From: Dermatophagoides farinae
Taxonomy: Eukaryota > Arthropoda > Arachnida > Sarcoptiformes > Pyroglyphidae
Length of the DNA: 64,000 nucleotides
Reading direction: 5' to 3'
Assembly (NCBI RefSeq): GCF_024713945.1
Contig: NC_134678.1
Location: 1,364,001-1,428,000, forward strand
Shown here: positions 1 to 11,100 of the stretch, one piece after another
Layout: each line of letters opens with the position of its first letter
Position numbering within the stretch: the first letter of the stretch is position 1
Notes under the pieces: model-generated
What the model was told of the DNA's origin: nothing
Database searches by the model: none
What the model saw: the letters and a program-made list of their open reading frames with translations, nothing else
Translations under genes and position numbers: made by a program

Positions 1-700
1 AATCATCACAACCATTGAAAATTCAAACGCCAAAAACACAATCATCACAACCAAATCAGGCGATGAAAATGAATGAACAACCAGTGATTAATAATAAAAC
101 AACCATGAATGATTCTGTCGAACGATCACAACGTGAACAATCATCAATGAATAATATTTATGAAAATGTTCCTTCACTAGCTACCAATCAACATCAACAT
201 CCGACACAATTGATTCATTCGAACACTGCCTCCTCCTATGTTCATCAACAACCACCAAATGTCCAATCACAAACAATATTATCCAATGAAATTATCGCTG
301 ATCCTGATGCTATTCGTAATGCAAGTCAAAAATTATTACAACAACAACAACAGATTTATCAGAATCAACCACCCTTACAAACGACGACAACAACTACTTC
401 AATAAAACATCCATCAATGGTTGCACCTTATCCAAATGATCATTATTCAAACATTACATCATTACATGGTAATTTTGATAGTAGCTCTAAACATGAATTT
501 TTGATGGACAATAAAATACCTATGACAACAGGCAAAACTGGTAGTTATCTTCACACGATTTCAGATGATGTTGGATTGCCACCAATTCAGATAACCAAAT
601 CGATACAGACAACAATGCCACCGGCATCTGATGATCATCATCCGGTATATCAGAATCAAATCATTACCACTTCTCAAACATTTCATAATTATGAAAACAG
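1..700 (+). CDS. LIM gene, exon a (partial, low-complexity linker)
   Basis: The reading frame is open from base 3 and there is no start codon of its own; the first in-frame codons are TCA TCA CAA CCA. The exon ends at 700 before GTTAGT in phase 2. It encodes about 232 residues rich in Q, N, H, S and T with no recognised fold. Confidence 0.8.
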
Positions 701-1551
701 GTTAGTATAATATAATTTAATCATCAAATTTAACTAATGATTTTGATTTATTGCTTTGATAGCCCTGAAACAATGATGTTACCGGCTAGAGATGATCTGG
801 TGAGTTTTTATCCACCACCAGAGCCCATTTTCCAAACACAACCTCAACCATCATATTATCCCTTGAATCCACTATATGTAAATTCTCAATATCTTTATTA
901 TCCTAAGCCTTATTTGGGTTCGACTGGAAATGCACATATGATGAAACCTGTTCCCGTTTCGAAACAATCCACGATGCCGAATAATGCAACACGTCTGCCA
1001 ACAACAAGTCGTTATGGAGCCAATGGCTATAATCCAAATCATTGGGTCATACAGGAAGCCGAATTACGACAATCTACACAAAGAATGCACCAGCCACCAC
1101 CACCACCACCACCATCATCATCATCACAAGTTTCGAATATGGCAGCTAATAATAAAAATTGTCCTGGATATTTATCAGTGTCGGGAAAAAAGAAATGTTC
1201 AAAATGTGGTGATGAATTGGGCAAAGGTTGTGCGGCCATGGTCGTTGAATCACTTTCTCTTTATTATCACATTAATTGTTTCCGGTGTTCTGTTTGTAAC
1301 ATTCAACTTGGTAAGTAAAATTTGGTTTTTTTTCTTCGTTATAAGTAACTCGTTATCATTTTATTCAAAATTAAAGGCAATGGTACCGTTGGCACTGATG
1401 TTCGAGTAAGAAATAATAAGTTACATTGTCAAAATTGTTATTCTAATGATGAAGGTATGATAATGGAATTTTATTTAAAAATTTTTTTAATATTCATTTT
1501 TTTTTGTTTTATACTGAAATTCTAGCTGGTCTCAAGTTCAGTCGTGTTTGA
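1..1551 (+). CDS. LMO7/LIMCH1/Smallish-like LIM-domain protein, 3' part (4 exons)
   Basis: The coding exons are join(1..700, 763..1310, 1377..1454, 1526..1551), and the frame is open to the window start, so the gene begins upstream. Donors are GTTAGT, GTAAGT and GTATGA, acceptors all end in AG, and the phases close (2, 1, 1). About 450 C-terminal residues are visible. The first 400 or so are low-complexity and rich in Q, N, S, T, H and P, including a proline run, and look disordered. The end is one LIM domain: CSKC, then the [10 protein letters not shown] part, then CQNC across the exon 2/3 junction. The stretches [17 protein letters not shown] and [11 protein letters not shown] match my recollection of the C-terminal LIM domain of vertebrate LMO7/LIMCH1 and fly Smallish, which act at cell junctions and on actomyosin. 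The protein stops eight residues after exon 3, ending F-S-R-V, a class I PDZ-ligand pattern. The family call rests on memory of the motif, not a search. Confidence 0.85.
763..1310 (+). CDS. LIM gene, exon b (Pro/Tyr-rich linker and first LIM zinc finger)
   Basis: The exon follows the acceptor TTTGATAG and ends before GTAAGT in phase 1. It encodes a P/Y-rich stretch, a run of prolines, and the first half of the LIM domain: CSKC, the H-x2-C pair and the next C-x2-C. Confidence 0.85.
1377..1454 (+). CDS. LIM gene, exon c (second LIM zinc finger)
   Basis: This short exon was found by splicing. The acceptor is AAATTAAAG and the donor GTATGA. It supplies [18 protein letters not shown], the end of the second zinc finger with its last C-x2-C pair. 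Confidence 0.85.
1526..1551 (+). CDS. LIM gene, terminal exon d
   Basis: The acceptor is AAATTCTAG. Two bases complete an alanine codon, followed by G-L-K-F-S-R-V and TGA. The C-terminal S-R-V fits the class I PDZ-ligand pattern (S/T-x-V). Confidence 0.75.
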
Positions 1552-1742
1552 TTTCTGTGTTGCAATTCAATTTCCAATGTTTGGCAATGTTTGATTCTTA
1601 ACTCTCCACACCCTATTCATTCATTAACAGAAAATTTTCTCCATTATCCAGTGATTCTTTAATAACTCTTCTTTATATTGTTTTTTTTTTTGCTATACAA
1701 TCTTCGATTTCGATTCTTTACATATAAAGCTTTTCTGAAACA

Positions 1743-1748
1743 AATAAA
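1743..1748 (+). promoter_or_regulatory. Candidate poly(A) signal of the LIM gene (proximal)
   Basis: AATAAA lies about 190 bases after the LIM-gene stop codon. A second one at 1866-1871 would give a longer 3' UTR. Confidence 0.45.
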
Positions 1749-1865
1749 ATTCGTTTCATGTAAACAATCTTATCTTCATTTTAGCACTTTTAGCTTGAAA
1801 TTATGAAAAAATTGAATTTAATGGATGTGCTGCCATCTGTTAATGGAAAAAAAACTATACACGAC

Positions 1866-1871
1866 AATAAA
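1866..1871 (+). promoter_or_regulatory. Candidate poly(A) signal of the LIM gene (distal)
   Basis: AATAAA lies 315 bases after the stop codon. Use of this site would carry the transcript into the 3' UTR of the opposing ankyrin gene. Confidence 0.4.
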
Positions 1872-1885
1872 GACTGAAAATCGAA

Positions 1886-1891
1886 TTTATT
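1886..1891 (-). promoter_or_regulatory. Candidate poly(A) signal of the ankyrin gene
   Basis: TTTATT on the plus strand reads AATAAA on the minus strand, 134 bases past the ankyrin-gene stop codon at 2025-2027. Confidence 0.5.
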
Positions 1892-2024
1892 GAGAATAAT
1901 TCATTTTTTTTGTTGTTGAACTTGATTTCAATTACAACTAAGAATAAGAATAATATATTGTTTTTTATGCTATATTTTAAATTCTAAATCAATATGACAA
2001 TAGAATTTTTCTTTTCAACAACAT

Positions 2025-2108
2025 TTAAATGGTTAAATTTTGTTCTTCACGTTTAATATCACGAATATCTTGTTTGTAAACGAAATAATAGCTTGGTATT
2101 CTCATTCT
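2025..2108 (-). CDS. Ankyrin gene, exon 21 (terminal)
   Basis: The acceptor is TTAATACAG in phase 0. The exon encodes 27 residues beginning R-M-R-I-P-S-Y-Y and ends in TAA. It occupies the position of the last ankyrin helix pair of the module and a short charged tail. Confidence 0.85.
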   Translation of the reverse strand, partial: RMRIPSYYFVYKQDIRDIKREEQNLTI

Positions 2109-5100
2109 CTGTATTAAAAATAAAGAAAGGTTAGAAATAGAAATATAGTAATCAAAAGAGATACATACGACATCTCGTATAGCTTTATCAGCACCAGAAT
2201 GTATAAGAATACGGCCCATCTCTTCCATTTTACTCATTGCCATTGCATAATGTAATGGTGTACGTCCCAACTACATAAATATCGATAAGTAAATCGATAA
2301 TCAAATTTTGAATTTAAACATCAAAATGATGATAAATAAAAAATCGACTTACATTATCAGGTATATTGATGACTTTATGATTTACTTTGATCAAGATTTC
2401 AATAATATCCAAATTGCCAAAAAGAACGGCTAAATGAAGCGATGTACGGCCACGATTGCTTTTAGCTATAACTAATTGTGAATTATTATCCACCAGACCG
2501 ACAACGCCTTCCAAATAGCCATTGCGAATGAATGTATGTAATTCATCTCTCATTTTCTATTCATGGCCAGTAAAAAAAAATTAATGATGAAATGAATACA
2601 TTCGATTTATATTTTACCTGTAATTCAGCCGCTTCATGTATAAACGTTTGCATTGAAGTTATATTATTTCTTTCCAATAATGATATTACATCATTTCCTT
2701 CAGAATCGACAACAGTCAATAATGTAGCATAACCTTCAAGTAATAATAATTTAAGATAATCAGCATCTTCATTTAGGAAACAATCAATAATAAATTGATC
2801 AATAACTTGAAGATTATTTTTGATTCCATTCTGTACGGCAATATCTCGTATGGTACGATATTTAGAATCAAGTTCAGGAACCAAATATTTGGCTTGACGT
2901 AACATTTTATAGAAAATGTTACGTTTTTGATCTTTAGCAGCGGCTAAATGTAATACAGTACGGCCATGTTCATCTTTAATCTGTGTAAGATCATAACCAG
3001 ATGCCGATAAACCATTGGTAATTTTCAGCTGTGATGCTTGAGCATTTTGTATACTATCAATAACGCTACCATTTTGTCCTTTTTTAATGACATCAGAATT
3101 TTCAATTTGTTGATCAATACTTTCACGTAGACGAAGTTTTTCATTTCGAAGCGTTTGATTAAATTCATATGATAATGTTTCAAATATTTTATCATCCACT
3201 GGTGATTTTGATTCATTAGATTTTTTTCCATTACTATTATCATTATTATTATTAGAATCGAATGTTTCCATCCGTTTCAATATTGGTTTTTCTTTAGTAT
3301 TCTCCGATGATTCAATTACTGTTTCACCATCATTATTTATACTACTAGCGGATGTATTGTCCAGTTTATTTGATTCAGATCCTAAATCATTACCATTTAT
3401 AATTGTCTGTGGCTCTTCTTTTTCTCCATTATTAGTATCATCATCATACATTTGTCTTGGTTCAATTTGAAGAACTTGTATCTCTTTTTCTTTATCTTTC
3501 GTATCATTTATGATCATTGATTGATCATCTGCCTTTGGCATTAATAATTTTTGTTCATCCATATCAATAGTAGAAGCTCTTTTCTGTGTATTGCCACCAC
3601 CATCAACATCAGCACCACCATTGGCTGAAGAAGGAGCCGAACCGCTTTCAGGAGTCAATTCTGGAATGGGAGACAGAAATAACAAAATTTAAAATCTTGT
3701 TAGTACAAAGATAGATATAGAAAATGATAACACATACGTGACACGATTTCTGGCGTTGGCGGCCTTTCCCAAAGATCAGCTTTATTTTTTTTCTCTACAT
3801 CATCTTCTTTATCACTATATTTAATGAGCAAATCCCGAATCGTCAATTTTCCGTTAGTCAAATAGTCAACCGGAGTGAAACCATATCTATCATTTTGGTT
3901 TTTATTAGCATCAGCCGCTTCAAGAATTTGATATATTTGCTTATCGGGCAAAACGGCCGCATAATGGAATGGTGTTCGTCCATCCTATTGTTGTTGTTGT
4001 TGTTATTGTTGCCGATGATGATGATGATGATGATGATTAAAAACAATAAAAAAAAGAAAATTTTTTGTTTATAATTTTTTTTTCAGTAAAAAAAATTCAA
4101 AATAACAAAAATTTGATTACATTATCTGGCCCATCAATTGTTTCTGGAAATTGAGTGATAATGTATAGCAAAATATCAACGTGACCATGTAGAACGGCTA
4201 AATGTAATGGTGAATTACCATATTGATCACGGCATAATGCAAATCGTTTACGTGTTAATGTTTTTTGCACCTCTTCAAAATTGCCCTTGATCACTGATTC
4301 ATGAATTTTTTTTATCTTTTCCATATAATGTGGTATTAAATTCAGAAAATCTTGAACTTGTTTGTTATCAGAATCGATATTTAATAATCGATGTCCTTGA
4401 CCGGCAATAACAACATGTTCCAAACGGATCAGATCTCCATCATCAAGCCAACCTTTTATCAATTCATTCAGGCGATCTTTCGAATGGATGGAAAAAAACA
4501 TTTAAATAAATTTTCAAAAAAAAATTCATAAAAATCGATAGATCATACCATGATTCATATCAGGAACGTTTGATTTGGCCGAAATTCTTTTCGTTGAGCT
4601 ATCAATCATTTTTTGAAGTTTTTCTTCATTCGAATCTTCCATTCCATCAGATTGTTGATCTTTTTTGACTTCAGATTCTACCGTTTCATTTTTATCATTG
4701 ATTTTTTCGTCAACAATAATTTGATTTGAATTTTCATTATCAATTTCATTGGAAGATGATTTAATGTTTTCATCATCATCCACCACATTATTACTAACAG
4801 GTACATCATTATCATCAGTAATGTTTTTTGCAATTTCATTTTCATCCATTTCTAAATTATTTTCATCAGGAATTTTATCTGGAATTATTTTTGACGATTC
4901 AATAGTAGTATCAACATCTTTTTTAATCTCTAGAGTTTCAACTAGATTTTCATTATTGCTTGAAATTCGTTCTGATTCTTTATTGGTAGAATTAGATTCA
5001 TTTTCATTTTCTCCTTTGGGATCATTATTATTGCCATCTTGAATTTGTTTACCATCGTTGGTTAGATTATTATTATTATTATTGTCCGATTGATTTTGTT

Positions 5101-8100
5101 GATCAATTTTCATGGACGAATTCTCTTGTTGTTCTTGCTGCTGTTCAGAAACAAATGAACTTTCAAGATTTTCTTGCTGGTTATCGTTATTATTAACGTT
5201 TTGTTTTTGTTTTTCATCTCCATCATCATTTTTATCGGCCATTTCATTGGATTTCATAGCTTCATTAACATTCATTTCATTTTGCTGTTCCATTAGTGGT
5301 TTATTTTTCTCTCCTTCTTCTTCTTTTTCTTCTTCTTCCATATCTTCTTCATCTTCTTCTTTGATAACAGAAATGTTTGCATCGATTGTATCGTTAATAT
5401 TATCATCATCATCATTAATATTATCGTCAACAATATTTTTTGATCGTTGTTGTTCTACATCTTCATCATCTAAACTACTACTATTAATATTTTCAGAATT
5501 TTTATTACTATCCGATCGTTCCAATTCAGAATCATCAATTTTTGTCCATAAAGATTCACTATCAGAAATATTACCATCATCAATTCTTGAATAAATTATA
5601 ACTGATTCTTTTTGTTGTTGTTGCTGTTGTTTTATTTCTTGCCTTTGCTCTTGATTCGATTCTGATAAAGAATCTGTCATGTTCACATCATCATCATTTA
5701 CATTATTATTGTTATTTTGTATGATTTCATTGTTGGAATCTTCATTATTATTGAAAGGAATCGATTCATTTTCCGTTTCGACAACAATTGTCGTTGAATC
5801 ACCTTTATTGGAATCAGGTTCACCAACATTATCATCATTTTCAACGAGAACATTATTAATGGATTGTTGTTGTTGTTGTTGCACTTGTGATGATGAACTA
5901 ATTTCATCCAATAATTTATTTTCATCGATTAGTTGTTCACTAGAAGAAGTAGTAGTAGTAGTAGTAGTAGTTATCATTTGATTCGTCTTTTGGGAACCGT
6001 CGTTTGAATCTTTAATCTCATCATCATCTGGTGTCACGTTCGCATCGTCGTTGTTGATTCTGGAAAAAAAAACAAGAAGAAATTATTAATGATTGAATTG
6101 ATAAAATGTGAACCTTTGAAGTAAGTTGGAGAAAAAAAAATCAAAGGTGATTATTGAGAAAATGGTTGAAAACTTAAATCATTGATGATGATAAGACTAA
6201 CTAATGAACTAAGTACGACGATGACGATATTTTTCGATTTTTCAACTTCAAAATGAAAAAAAATATATATATATAGTCTACGCTTTTGGGAATAATGATT
6301 CATCGCTTGTTTGCAACATGGATTTTGATTTTATACAAAAAAAAAAATCTTTCTTTGAATGAGTTTTTTTTTCTCGATTGCTCAATCATCATCATCATCA
6401 TCACAAACAACAACAAACCACATGAAAGAAACGGGAAAAAAAAATTTTCAAACGAAAAAAAAAATTCTATTGATATTGATTATTGTGGATCAATGTAAAA
6501 TTTTTCTTTTTTTTTTCTTCGCTTCGTTTCTCTATAACCAACACAAACACACACACACACACACACACACACATTCAAGTCCAAACATTTTGTGTTTTCA
6601 AACAAAGACAAATTTCTTTTTGCTTTTCTTTTCTTTTTTTTGGCAAAAACGAACAAATCATTCTGGCAAGAGTGTAAAGGAAATGAATTTTTTTTCCCAT
6701 GCTAGTGAAAAATCCAAAGTAAAAATAATGGATGAATCTCACTTGAAAAAGATTTTTTTTTTAAATTCTTTACAAAACCACACCACACACATATACACAA
6801 TTGCTTGCTGGACTTAGAGATAGATAAATCGACTGAAAACAGACAGACAGACAGACTGAATTCAAAGTGGATTTTCTTCAAATTTCGTGATCAAGTGTAA
6901 CACAAAAAACAAAAACAAAACAAAACGAAAAACGAAAGAAAATCGAAAATTTAAGTCCACTTAAATTTTCCAAAGATAAATTTGATGCAAAATTTTCAAT
7001 GCATGGATGAATGAATGAATGAATGAATTGCATGCATACTTAGACCATTAAATAGTCTCTTAAATATTTGAATATATATATCTATCAATCTAGTTTGAAC
7101 TATTGGAAAACAATAACAACAACAAAAATAATCCTCACACACACACAATTCAATTTCGATCTTCAAAAAAAAATTTTTTTTTTTTGAAGGGGAAAATTTG
7201 ATCCTATCTTAGCATAAACGACAAGTATTTGATTTCCATTAGGCAAAAGCAAAAAAGAAAAAGAAAAAATTCAATATGTCCCATTAAATAAAGAATCTAT
7301 TTATCTTTAGAAACTAAAAAAAAAGAAAAATCAATAAAGATTGTGTGTACAAGTAGCTGATGAGAATATTATATCAGAGCACGAATCAAATCAAATCAAA
7401 TCAAATTGAAATTTTTCAAATCTTTGATTTTTTTTCCATTCATTCATTCATTCATTCATTGTGTCTACGAATGAGAAGAAATTTTATTTACATGGAATTG
7501 AAATTTTCTATGATGATGATTTACACATTATGAAAATCAAAAAAAAAAAAAAATAAATAAATAAATTCCATGTTTCCATTCCAGTATTTTCGTATCTCTC
7601 TTGTGTATTGTGTGTGTGTGTTTGTGTTTATTTATAGAATCTCGTACATTACCTTTGTTGTTTGATGGAAACAATTTCACCATCATCATCATCATTATTA
7701 TTGTCGATTGAAACATTTTTCGTTGTCGTTGTTTCCATTGTTTTATTTTCATTTTCAATGACAGATAATTTAGAACGATTATTGTCTTGATCATCATCGT
7801 CATCGTCATTATTATTTTCAGATATTTTTTCCGTTTCACAAACATCTTCTTTATTCGATGTAATTGATTCACTATCTGTAGATCTTGATGGTTTATTAGG
7901 TAATGCAGGCAAACGACTTGGTTTAGCACCAATTTTTTTTGCCGAAGAAGATAATACAACACTATTACCAGTAGTGGTGATAATATTATCACTACCTGGT
8001 GAATTGGTCACGTTTGTTGTTGCTGTTGCTGCTGCTGATGCTGCTGCCACTGCTGCAGCTGTTGGTGTTGTTTTCGATAATTTTCCTAATGTTCGTGAAT

Positions 8101-11100
8101 TAGTCACTGATGTTGGTGTTGTTGTCGATAATGATAACAATTCCGGCAGTTCTGTTGATGCTATTGCCGGATTATTACGTAAATAATGTTCAGCTGTTTT
8201 TCCTTTCTGATCAATTGATTTTGAATCAAAACCAAGTTCAATCAAACGACGATAGATGTCACCATTACCGGATAATGCAGCTAAATGTAATGCATTACGA
8301 TTCATCTGCAAAAATAAACAGAAACAGAATGAGAAACAGACAAGAAAAACATTTTTTGAAATCTTATGATTGATTAAGCAGACAATACAACAAACAAACA
8401 AACAAATACAGATGCAAAACATTTTCATAATAATAATAATGATGACATAAAGATTAATGAACGAAAATTCCAAATGGACAAAGACAAAAACTACAGATAC
8501 TGGACACACAGACTGCACTTCAATTGCAAATAAATTATCTACAATATCAACAATGACAACAACAGCAACAAAAATTGCTTTAAAACTTTATATTATTCAA
8601 AAAAAAAAAAAAATGAAAACATTACATTATGAAAATCAATTTCACGATTCTTATGATGATGATGATGATGAATATGAATGATCTACACACACATACAAAC
8701 AAATACACAGATATCAATATCCAATATTAAATGGAATAAATAATAAACTAGACAAATACAAATGAAATGGAAAAAGTTGTGTTTTCCATTATTATCATTA
8801 TTATTATCGGTTGAAAATATCAATAATCACATAAAATGGACAACAAAATGGACAGCCAAAAATAAATGAATGAACAACAAAATTGTCCAGACGTATATAT
8901 ATCGTATATCGTATATATACAGGGCCGGCCCGGAAAATCGCGAGGCCTTGTGCAAAGTCAATGAAAAACGCGAGGCCTTAAAAAAATTAAGGAATTTTCA
9001 TTGCTTAAAAAAAATTTGAATAAAAATCAAGCGCGCTAAAAAACAATGGCAAAAAACTGCAATAAATGTGCAGCAAATGACCGAAAAAATTTCCAAAATA
9101 AATCAATTTAAATTTTTTCTAATGATCATCAAATCATCAACGTCATTCGAATCAGTAATGTCACCTCGACTCTATTTTGGTTATTTTAGATTTTATTTGG
9201 ACTTTCTATAAATTGATTATAAAATGCGTTGAAAATTTCAGATTCATGAAATTAATAACATTACCAATCATTCAATCCAAGTAAAACTATTGCCATGATC
9301 GTTCAACAAAGGAAATTGTTTTAAGAATTTTTCAATCTCTATTCTGAAGTGCATTAAGATTTTTGTGTCATTTTTGATTCTAAATCACTATAACCAACCA
9401 ACCAACCGCAACCAACGGCCAACCTGCGGCTCTTTAAAAGATTATTTGTGGACACATGTGTGACGCTTGGTCGTGAATGGGTTAAATACGTATACGTACA
9501 TTTAATCTTTTTATTTCATTTAAATCAAAAATACATACACACATATTTCACCAGTGCATAGCAAAAGAGTTGTTCTTTCAAAGATTTACTAGAATCGAGA
9601 AAATGACAAATGTCCAAACTAACACGACCAGTTCAGAATCGAGAAAATGGCAAATCCAACCTAACACGACCAGTTCAGAATTGGTTGACAATGCTTTATT
9701 GATTACTTTCCCAATTCTGAACAGGTCGTGTTAGGTTGGACATGTTATTTTCTCGATTCTGAACTGGTCGTGTTAGTTTGGACATTTGTCATTTTCTCGA
9801 TTCTCAACAGGTCGTGTTAGTTGGGACATTTGTCATTTTCTTGATTCTGAACTGGTCGTGTTAGTTTGGACATTTGTCATTTTCTCGATTCTGAACTGGT
9901 CGTGTTAGTTTGGAATTTTCTCGATTCTGAACAAAATTCTGACAATTTTCTCGATTCACTGGTCGTGTTAGTTTGGACTTGATCGATGAATTAACTTGTT
10001 ATTTTCTCGATTTTGAACTGGTCATTTCATTTATCTTTCTTTGGCTTTCAGCTTTAAAAGGATCATCATCCTTTGGATATTTTTGCTTCGCCAACGAATA
10101 ATCTTTTTCTAAGATTTCCAGTATTTCTTCTGAAAGTTGTTTTATATATTCCAATTGTTTGAATATTGATTCAACAGAATCAACTGTACTTCTTTTTTCT
10201 GGAATCGCTTATGATGTTGATTGTTGGAAATTTGTCGACACAACATTTTTTTCATTTAATTGTTTCTCCAATTTAAATAATCAATCAATCAGTCAAATTT
10301 GTGATAGAATTTTAGACAAGAATTTAAAATGAGGCGACTGGTGAACAAACGGGATTGTGCATACCCTATTCGTCACCAAATTTTTGGGATAAATGATCCA
10401 TGATCCATTGAAAATCGGTTTAATTTGGAATTATTGATAAATCCATCTTAAAGAAGTCAGGCAATGCATTCATTATTCATTTTCCTTTGATGATTTATCA
10501 CTTACTAGGTTAGATATTTAGCCATCGACATTGTTTGTTTATTTATTTTTCCTATATTGGTTCCACTACAAACAATTCGCACAACTATTAATAGATATTT
10601 GACTAGATGAAGTACATGTTTTTGATTCAGGATTACCATAATATTCAAATGTTCAAAACAAAAAACATTTTCATTTTATTAAATCATCCAAAATTGCTTT
10701 TGCTCTTAGTACTACGAGGCTCTTGAACTGCGAGGCTCTTAGTACTACGAGGCTCTTGGAACTGCGAGGCTTGGGACTGCGAGCTGTTTCCGGAACCGCG
10801 CTGCCTCCGGCAGCGCGAGGCCTTGTTGTGCGGTTGTGGGCCGGCCCTGTATATATATTTAGAACAAGAATTTTTACACAGAAAAACACAAAATTGACAA
10901 ACAGATAGATGATAATTAAATGATAATCATTTCACTATAAATGGAATTTCATCATCATCATCATCATCATATTACGCAATATGATTTGAATCATAAGATT
11001 GAAGATAAATACGAAGAAAGTCAGAAAGCAGAATGAAATTCTTGGAAACTTTATTTAGAATTTTTTTTTCTATTTCTAAATGAAAACTTTGATAAAAATA

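Larger units (their letters stand above)
1552..2024. other. Intergenic gap between convergent genes (3' UTRs)
   Basis: This 473-base gap lies between the two facing stop codons and has no coding frame of note. It contains candidate poly(A) signals for both genes within 20 bases of each other, so the two transcripts probably abut or overlap here. Confidence 0.7.
8920..10849. mobile_element. hAT-like DNA transposon, apparently non-autonomous (1.93 kb)
   Basis: The ends are perfect 12-bp inverted repeats, CAGGGCCGGCCC and GGGCCGGCCCTG. A further shared subterminal GCGAGGCCTT box lies on both sides, and 8-bp duplications flank the element. CAG...CTG ends with an 8-bp duplication are typical of the hAT superfamily. 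The interior is A+T-rich. A short minus-strand stretch near 10020-10210 reads as a helical charged peptide (SIFKQLEYIKQLSEEI...), possibly a coding remnant, but I see no transposase domain. It lies entirely within intron 13, so the host reading frame is unaffected. Confidence 0.8.

Noticed and set aside
4749-5981. Long serine-, leucine- and cysteine-rich open frames on the plus strand
   Set aside because: They lie exactly opposite exon 15 of the ankyrin gene and result from its codon runs read in antisense.
6547-6572. Regular CA repeats as a possible CRISPR-like array
   Set aside because: Simple dinucleotide microsatellite without spacers, in a eukaryotic genome; the same holds for the many other CA/GT arrays.
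7649-8518. The ATG-started frame through exon 14 as a separate gene with a signal-like N-terminus
   Set aside because: The hydrophobic leader is translated intron. The AG acceptor at 8306 joins this exon in phase to exon 13 and completes the ankyrin repeat.
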